64,000 nucleotides of DNA from an uncultured Pseudomonadota bacterium (GTDB lineage Bacteria > Pseudomonadota > Alphaproteobacteria > Rs-D84): positions 48,393 to 112,392 of the forward strand of contig CALABO010000013.1 in assembly GCA_937885575.1 (NCBI GenBank). The letters are read 5' to 3'. Positions within the stretch are counted from its first letter, which is position 1; each line of letters starts with the position of its first letter. Positions 58,826 to 64,000 of this stretch are shown piece after piece. The notes under the pieces were generated by a model. The model was not told where the DNA came from, did not search any database, and was given only the letters and a program-made list of their open reading frames with translations. Both the position numbers and the translations under genes were made by a program.

Positions 58826-59446
58826 TTATCGTCCGATTTTGTTTACATTTTGTGTAATACCCGCATATTTATCTGTGCCTGGGAAACCGGTGGTTAATTG
58901 CAATAATTTATCAATGTTAACACCCTGCGGTCCAATACAATTTTTCAGTACATATGAAATATTTTCGTTTGATTCGTTTGACCGTTTGCACCATTCAATA
59001 TATTCTACGCCCGCGCGATAGTATTTATTGTGCCCCGCGTTGCACATATTTATTAGTTCCGTGATATCCTGATTAATCATTCCAGGACTCTGACAGAGAT
59101 CTTCTTTTTTACGTTTCCCAATTAACTCATGCGCATACTTTTCTATATCATAATCAAACGTGGCTATATCAAGTGCGATTTGTTCTGGTGTAAAACCAAA
59201 CTGTGATGCCGATTCCCCAAGTTTATTAAAAAACGTGCGCACATTTAATATATTCGCCGTTGCTGTTGAATTATCGATAAGATTTATAATTTCGTGGCCA
59301 CCCATTCCATGTTGCCAAAGTGCAATTGAATAATCCACAACATTTTTTGGAACATCACATCCCATCGCAACTTCGTCCGCCAAATCGTCCGGCATTCCCA
59401 CATTACGCAGAGTTTTTCGCGCAATTAGTCCATCAATCATTCGCAT
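58826..59446 (-). CDS. Soluble helical protein of unknown function
   Basis: A 206-residue protein without signal or membrane helix, helical, with features such as ALWQHGMGGHEIINLIDNST and an N-proximal ARKTLRNVGMPDDLADEV. Four Cys, some in pairs across helices. It ends close to lemA on the same strand (9-nt gap) and may be co-transcribed. Not recognised. Two in-frame Mets (59446, 59440) could be the start. Confidence 0.65.
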   Translation of the reverse strand: MRMIDGLIARKTLRNVGMPDDLADEVAMGCDVPKNVVDYSIALWQHGMGGHEIINLIDNSTATANILNVRTFFNKLGESASQFGFTPEQIALDIATFDYDIEKYAHELIGKRKKEDLCQSPGMINQDITELINMCNAGHNKYYRAGVEYIEWCKRSNESNENISYVLKNCIGPQGVNIDKLLQLTTGFPGTDKYAGITQNVNKIGR

Positions 59447-59455
59447 CGCATATAC

Positions 59456-60001
59456 CTATTTGAAACTAACGCGCGGATTTGCACGTTCAGATTCATCAAT
59501 TTCAAACAACTTTTCATGCGTAAATCCAAACATGCGCGCAACAATATTGCTTGGGAATTGGTCGATTTGCGTGTTTAGGCCCATAACCACGGTATTATAA
59601 AACTGGCGTGCAGATTGAATTTTCGTTTCCGTGTCGGTCAATTCGCGTTGCAATTCCAAAAAATTTTCATTCGCGCGCAGTGCGGGATACGCCTCGCCCA
59701 AGGCGAACAATTTATTTAACGCACTGGCCAGTCCGGTTTCTGCACTTGATTTACCATCAACCCCGCGTGCAGACATTGCGGCATTGCGTGCCGCGATAAC
59801 CGCGGAAAGCGTGTCTTTTTCATGCGCCGCCGCCCCGCGCACGGTTTCAACCAAATTCGGAATTAAATCATACCGTCGTTTAAGTTGCGTATCAATCGTT
59901 GCCCATGCCTCACGTACTTGATTCCGTCGCGCGGCAAGGCCATTATAAACCGCAATAAAATACAAAATCAAAACCGCAATAATACCAATCGCCGTCCACA
60001 T
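59456..60001 (-). CDS. lemA: LemA family protein
   Basis: A 181-residue inner-membrane protein with one N-terminal helix (AIGIIAVLILYFIAVYN) and a cytosolic helical bundle. Family patterns: NQVREAWATIDTQLKRRYDL, IPNLVETVRGAAAHEKDTL, YPALRANENFLELQRELTDT, ARQFYNTVVMGLNTQIDQFP and ARMFGF. From the ATG at 60001 there is a good AAAGGAG site; an earlier start is rejected. Function in envelope maintenance is not well defined; the usual TPM-domain partner is not adjacent. Confidence 0.93.
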   Translation of the reverse strand: MWTAIGIIAVLILYFIAVYNGLAARRNQVREAWATIDTQLKRRYDLIPNLVETVRGAAAHEKDTLSAVIAARNAAMSARGVDGKSSAETGLASALNKLFALGEAYPALRANENFLELQRELTDTETKIQSARQFYNTVVMGLNTQIDQFPSNIVARMFGFTHEKLFEIDESERANPRVSFK

Positions 60002-60059
60002 ATAAAACTCCTTTTGCTGATGCATAAATTATATCACAAAAATTGTGCGAAAATCAACT

Positions 60060-60086
60060 AAACTTGCCACTAACACTGACACTAAA
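60060..60086. repeat. TTAGTG-array remnant (copy 8)
   Basis: GCCACTAACACTGACACTAA, the inverted array form, without a core; between the lemA promoter region and the cold-shock gene terminator. Confidence 0.5.
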
Positions 60087-60088
60087 AA

Positions 60089-60114
60089 AAATCCCGCATG
60101 CGCGGGATTTTTTA
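60089..60114 (-). terminator. Terminator of the cold-shock protein gene
   Basis: AATCCCGC/GCGGGATT stem with T/A-runs on both sides; on the minus strand it follows the stop codon. Confidence 0.82.
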
Positions 60115-60444
60115 TTTCTTCCAGAAAGCAAATCCAGAATGTTTTTCTTCTTTTTTGCTTTCTTCGCGGGCACGCCGTCTTTCGGCGCGGCGTTCCTGAA
60201 ATCGCTTCGCGGATTCTTCGTCGCGTTGAACAAGTTTCAATGTTGTGACCGATAACTTGCCATTACGAACTTCTTCATCAAATTCAACGATATCGCCTTC
60301 GTTCAAATATCGCAAATCCGCATTTTTAAGTGAACTTGAATGAACAAATACATCATCCGTGTTGCCGTCCGCATCCGGTGTATCCGGCGCAATAAAGCCA
60401 TAACACTTTTTGCCGTTGTACCATTTTACTTTACCTTGGCGCAT
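60112..60444 (-). CDS. Cold-shock domain protein with basic C-terminal tail
   Basis: A 110-residue protein. The cold-shock OB fold (about 1-72) has GKVKWYNGKKCYGFIAPD with the RNP1 motif (CYGFIAP, slightly diverged) and DVFVHSSSL (RNP2), a family of nucleic-acid chaperones. The last 38 residues are a charged helix (RRAERRRAREESKKEEK) ending in FAFWKK, an extension absent from CspA itself (70 residues). AAAGGAAAAAAA precedes the ATG. Its role may be RNA chaperone or stress adaptation. Confidence 0.92.
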   Translation of the reverse strand: MRQGKVKWYNGKKCYGFIAPDTPDADGNTDDVFVHSSSLKNADLRYLNEGDIVEFDEEVRNGKLSVTTLKLVQRDEESAKRFQERRAERRRAREESKKEEKHSGFAFWKK

Positions 60445-60569
60445 CTTTTTTTCCTTTACTAATCTTGTTGATGATTCAATCGTTTGATTAAATCTGATTC
60501 AATCTTGTCACAATGAAAAAGTAAAATCAAGAAAATAACGCATGTGCCAAAAAGGACATTTGTCCCCAA

Positions 60570-61976
60570 TTACATATTGCGTTCGGAATTATAATATCGC
60601 GAAACTTCATTCATAATAAAATTAAACAGCCGTGTGGCAAGTGTATCACCATCAACCCCGCATCCGGCACGCGTATACGGCATTGCCGACACCAAAACAA
60701 ATCGTGCCATAAAACGGAAAATTGCAATCTCTTGTGTTTTATCCAACTTTGATGAAGAATTTGTCACAACAAAAATTTCATTTTTCACCGCGGCATCCAA
60801 TTTATTCATAATTTTTTCAACGATTGAATGCGGATAATAAAGTTTGCATTCACGCGGGAACCCTTCGAACAGTGACACATCATTACCGCGACTGTATAAA
60901 ATATTCCAACCAACGCGTTCAAGCAAATCGTCCAAACACCTGCATATCATTTTATTGTATTGTTCGATTCCGTTTTCCATCATTTCGGCGGCCTCGGTTT
61001 CGATTTTCGCGTTTGTTGCACTTGGATCTTCGCGCAACGCGGCATAGTAATCATGCGTCCGGCGTTCAAATTCAAAGAACGTTCGAACCTGGCATATAAT
61101 CTCCATCGGAATAACATTATCCACAGTGCCGATATTCAGAATAATTTTCGAATCGCGATAGTTGCGTGGATTTGTGATATCATAGAACTTATCGCGCACC
61201 GATATAATTCTTTCTGGCATCATATCGCGCAGTCGTTCGATAAAAGTTCGCGCTTGGGGAATTAAATCGAACAAGCATTTTACGCGCCACACATCATTTA
61301 GGTGCAAGTAAGGTTTCTTAATCTTATCCAATTCGCGCACAAGTTTCACAACCAAGCAATCTTCACTTTGCCCCATGATGGATAAAACCTCTTCGGCGGC
61401 ATTCGTCACATAATGGTCCGCAAAAGTTTTGCGAATTTTATCTTCCATTTTTTTAACCTGCTTGTCACGCCCCGTTTCCGTAAACACACGCGTGACCGCC
61501 GATATAACATCATTGATAAAGAACTGATAATATTTCCCGGTTACCTTGTCCAATGCGCGTTCGACATTTTTCTGGGCGGCAACAATAACCGTCACAATCG
61601 ATGACACCGACAAATCAATTCTATGCGATGCGCAACATGTAAAAAACTGATTCCGCATGGGGTCCGCATCCAAACGATGATTGACCAGGTAGGAACAAAG
61701 CGGATTTATATCGACAATCTTTATCGGCCTATCCACCGACAAATCTGTCGCTGGGTCATATTCGGTCACCGCTGTTTTCGGCGCCCCAAAGCATTTACCC
61801 AAAACGTGAAACACATCGCGATAGCAATTCATACCATCAGTGTAAAGCCGCCGCAAATACTTCGCCGTTTCATTATCTATGCGGCCATCATCGCACGCCT
61901 TGTCAATGAACGCGATGTTATGCCGGTCATGGTCGGCGGTCAAAATATCAACATCTGGGACGGTTGTTTTTACCAT
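60570..61976 (-). CDS. RelA/SpoT synthetase-like (nucleotidyltransferase) domain protein, divergent
   Basis: A 468-residue soluble protein, apparently co-transcribed with lysS (12-nt gap). The middle (about 215-310) recalls the RelA/SpoT synthetase fold: LHLNDVWRVKCLFDLI, then VRDKFYDITNPRNYRDSKI (like the KDYI-NPK-GY loop) and MEIICQVRTFFEFERRTHDY (like E-x-QIRT and the following His). The N-terminal half is helical, and an HD hydrolase motif is not visible. This suggests a nucleotidyltransferase that may or may not make (p)ppGpp. Other NTase families cannot be excluded. Confidence 0.5.
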   Translation of the reverse strand: MVKTTVPDVDILTADHDRHNIAFIDKACDDGRIDNETAKYLRRLYTDGMNCYRDVFHVLGKCFGAPKTAVTEYDPATDLSVDRPIKIVDINPLCSYLVNHRLDADPMRNQFFTCCASHRIDLSVSSIVTVIVAAQKNVERALDKVTGKYYQFFINDVISAVTRVFTETGRDKQVKKMEDKIRKTFADHYVTNAAEEVLSIMGQSEDCLVVKLVRELDKIKKPYLHLNDVWRVKCLFDLIPQARTFIERLRDMMPERIISVRDKFYDITNPRNYRDSKIILNIGTVDNVIPMEIICQVRTFFEFERRTHDYYAALREDPSATNAKIETEAAEMMENGIEQYNKMICRCLDDLLERVGWNILYSRGNDVSLFEGFPRECKLYYPHSIVEKIMNKLDAAVKNEIFVVTNSSSKLDKTQEIAIFRFMARFVLVSAMPYTRAGCGVDGDTLATRLFNFIMNEVSRYYNSERNM

Positions 61977-61988
61977 GCATTCATCCGT

Positions 61989-63455
61989 TTATTTCATTAT
62001 CGGGAACAGGATAACATCACGCGCAGTTGGTTGATCAAACACAATCATGGCCAATCTGTCGATACCCATACCCACACCGGAAATCGGTGGAAATCCGTGT
62101 TCCATTGCGCGGACGAAATCGTTGTCCGGATTAAATGCTTCTTCTTCGCCACCTTCGATGCTTTTTGCCTGGTCTTCAAATGCCTTGGCTTGCTGAATCG
62201 GATTTACCAATTCAGAATACCCCTTGCACAATTCGCCGCCCGCCACCAACAATTGATACATATCTAAACGACGGTCATCTTCGTCATTATGCCGTGCAAG
62301 TGGCACCATATACGTTGGATAGTTGTAAAGGAAAGTTGGTTGTACAATTTGATTGCGGATTTTCCGCTTGTACACATAGTCAACCAATGTGGCAAGTGAT
62401 TTCAAATCTTCCAATTCGGACATTGGGAACATGCCCATATCAACCAATTTTTGCCGCAGCACATCAACGTCTTCAAAATCCAAAATGTTGCACCCAAAAA
62501 GTTCATTCATCTTTGCGGTATAATCCATCATATCATACTTGCTAAAATCAAGTTTGGTTCCTTGAAATTCAATCTGTAATGTGCCGCGCGCGCGCTTTAT
62601 CAGTTCTTGAACCATTTGCCAAGTGAAATCGATATTACGTTTGTAATCCCAATACGCCGCGTACCATTCAATCATAGTGAATTCTTGCAGGTGCATCGCA
62701 TCCATGCCTTCGTTGCGGAAATCCTTGGCCACTTCGTACACTCGGTCAAAGCCGGCACCTATCGCCATCTTTAAAAACAACTCTGGCGAAATGCGCAATT
62801 GGAAATCCGCGTTCAGTGCGTTGTGATGTGTTGTAAAGGGTCGCGCCGCCGCACCCGATGCAATATTTTGCATAATCGGCGTTTCAATTTCCAAGAAACC
62901 ATGACTGTTCATAAATTCGCGTAAATGCTGTGTCATTTTGAACCGCCCAAGCAACGCGTTACGCGATTCCGGATTCGATACGATATCCAAATAGCGCTGG
63001 CGATACCGTGTTTCCATATCGGTAAGGCCGTGGAACTTTTCCGGCAACGGCCGCAATGCCTTGGCCAAGATTTCATAATTCGCGACGCGCACGGTCAATT
63101 CGCCCGCGGTTGTGTGATAAAGTTTTCCGGTAATTCCAATAAAGTCGCCCAAATCGACATTTGCCTTCATGAATTTATAATTTTCTTCACCCAATTCTTC
63201 GCGGGACATAGAAAACTGAATTTCGCCGTTTATGTCATAAATGCGCCCGAACATCAACTTTCCCATCCAACGCAACGCCGTCACACGACCGCAAAGCCGA
63301 ACATCGGTATCATCGGGCAATTCACGTGCATCGGCAATTGTATGTGTGCGATCAAATTTATCCTTCCACACAACGCCGTCGCGTGCGCGAATATTTTCGG
63401 CCTTTTGCAGGCGTGCGGTTAGTTCGTTTGTAGACATTGTTTCATTTTCTGACAT
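61989..63455 (-). CDS. lysS: Lysyl-tRNA synthetase (class II)
   Basis: Charges tRNA-Lys. The 488-residue product begins at 63455 (ATG after GGAAAC) and has the N-terminal anticodon-binding OB domain (CGRVTALRWMGKLMFGRIYD) and class II motifs: motif 1 around SHGFLEIETPIMQ, motif 2 FRNEGMDAMHLQEFTMIEWY, motif 3 GVGMGIDRLAMIVF. Length is typical. The leader has a hairpin GGGCGCACC/GGTGCCC at about 63484-63506. First gene of the two-gene unit with the RelA/SpoT-like protein. Confidence 0.96.
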   Translation of the reverse strand: MSENETMSTNELTARLQKAENIRARDGVVWKDKFDRTHTIADARELPDDTDVRLCGRVTALRWMGKLMFGRIYDINGEIQFSMSREELGEENYKFMKANVDLGDFIGITGKLYHTTAGELTVRVANYEILAKALRPLPEKFHGLTDMETRYRQRYLDIVSNPESRNALLGRFKMTQHLREFMNSHGFLEIETPIMQNIASGAAARPFTTHHNALNADFQLRISPELFLKMAIGAGFDRVYEVAKDFRNEGMDAMHLQEFTMIEWYAAYWDYKRNIDFTWQMVQELIKRARGTLQIEFQGTKLDFSKYDMMDYTAKMNELFGCNILDFEDVDVLRQKLVDMGMFPMSELEDLKSLATLVDYVYKRKIRNQIVQPTFLYNYPTYMVPLARHNDEDDRRLDMYQLLVAGGELCKGYSELVNPIQQAKAFEDQAKSIEGGEEEAFNPDNDFVRAMEHGFPPISGVGMGIDRLAMIVFDQPTARDVILFPIMK

Positions 63456-63683
63456 AATGTTTCCTTTTTTGTTAAAAAGAACGGGGCACCACAAAGGTGC
63501 GCCCGTAAAATACTTTATGGTCGCACCATTATAACAAAAATTTTTTGCAAATCGTACGCATTTCGCCCGCCATTATGCACGCTATTTTTCCAAATGTAAA
63601 GCATTTTTTATTGCCCCAGAAAAAAATCATTGATTCTGTAAAAACATGCACTTATAATCCCCCGCAAACGAAAGGAAAAACAA

Positions 63684-63869
63684 ATGCTATACGAAATATC
63701 GCCAATAGAATGGAGTGAACCCGACAAAAAGTTCAAAATTACCGTAATAACAGGACCAAATGACTATAATGTGCAAAACGTCCTGTCGCCGGTGCGGGCG
63801 GCGCTTGAAAATTATATAAAGGAAATCAAGAACTATGAATTGCAAAATATGAAAGTGTGCTCACATTGA
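63684..63869 (+). CDS. Small protein of unknown function
   Basis: A 61-residue protein (start LYEISPIEWSEPDKKFKITV, end NYELQNMKVCSH) with an AAAGGAAAAAC ribosome-binding site. Predicted beta-strands then a helix; one Cys and a His at the end. Transcribed alone ahead of the tRNA-Ala promoter. Not recognised. Confidence 0.55.
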   Translation: MLYEISPIEWSEPDKKFKITVITGPNDYNVQNVLSPVRAALENYIKEIKNYELQNMKVCSH

Positions 63870-63909
63870 TTCATATTTTTAATATTGGTTGGCTACCGAC
63901 ACTTTTCTA

Positions 63910-63938
63910 TTGACTTTTCATATGAAAGTGCATAGAAT
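63910..63938 (+). promoter_or_regulatory. Promoter of tRNA-Ala(TGC) with palindromic spacer
   Basis: TTGACT at 63910-63915, a 17-nt spacer and TAGAAT at 63933-63938. The spacer contains the 12-bp palindrome TTTCATATGAAA. Confidence 0.7.
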
Positions 63939-63954
63939 ATGCGGGCCGAGTTCT

Positions 63955-64000
63955 GGGGTTGTAGCTCAGTTGATTAGAGCGCCTGATTTGCATTCAGGAG
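63955..64000 (+). tRNA. tRNA-Ala(TGC), partial at window end
   Basis: GGGGTTGTAGCTCAGTTGAT followed by the anticodon arm CCTGA/TCAGG around TTTGCAT, anticodon TGC. The window ends after the anticodon stem; D-arm and acceptor 5' strand are intact. Confidence 0.92.

Overview
The window reads as a chromosomal segment of an alphaproteobacterium of moderate GC, with dense, mostly housekeeping coding. The evidence is the core gene set (frr-uppS-cdsA-rseP-bamA, lepB-rnc, queA-tgt, RNase J, LysS class II, bamD), alphaproteobacterial adjacencies, and a YrbG/LemA/HtpX complement. Several things suggest genome reduction: dxr, pyrH and the lpx genes are missing from places where they normally sit, and AlaS is short. 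A host-associated lifestyle is an inference from this and from many secreted, lineage-specific proteins; no database search was possible.

Layout. 1-4.2 kb: dnaB, head-to-head with a phage packaging remnant (terminase nuclease half, T7-type portal, two small genes). 4.2-6.65 kb: a Cys-rich secreted protein between repeat-rich spacers. 6.65-14.7 kb: one long minus-strand run from frr through uppS, cdsA, rseP and bamA to a lipoprotein and VirB8-like proteins, ending in yraN. 14.8-26.7 kb: tRNA-Ala(GGC), a phosphatase, a CaCA exchanger, a 1371-residue membrane protein, an outer-membrane barrel, comM, lepB-rnc-secG, a coiled-coil protein and tRNA-Arg(ACG). 27-40.8 kb: htpX, an M23 peptidase, an Smr protein, bamD, murJ, rlpA, a dCMP deaminase, era, queA (interrupted in frame), tgt and orphan proteins. 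40.94-49.93 kb: a 9-kb integrative element in tRNA-Gly(GCC), bounded by a perfect 17-bp repeat. 50-64 kb: two glycosyltransferases, a DUF559 element abutting alaS, alaS, hup, RNase J, lemA, a cold-shock protein, a RelA/SpoT-like protein, lysS and the start of tRNA-Ala(TGC).

The most unusual content is repetitive. (1) A 36-nt palindromic core (TCTGGAAT...ATTCCAGA) flanked by TTAGTG/TAAGTG arrays occurs five times between genes, and its first TAG is the stop codon of five adjacent genes. (2) A second, hairpin-type repeat (TTCCCCTCC...GGAGGGGTGG...CCGGGGTGGT) occurs alone, as an inverted pair, and as inverted flanks around two DUF559 nuclease genes. One DUF559 copy lies in frame inside queA. The other sits at the 3' end of alaS next to a second copy of the alaS terminus that differs only at synonymous positions. 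Together these look like a DUF559-associated mobile element family that inserts into genes or at gene ends without destroying them.

The integrative element encodes a tyrosine recombinase, an SF3-type helicase, an HUH Rep-like protein, a membrane-anchored HNH nuclease with a small polytopic partner, lipoproteins, a PLD-family nuclease lipoprotein, and a strong promoter driving a ~185-nt highly structured RNA that terminates at the nuclease start codon.
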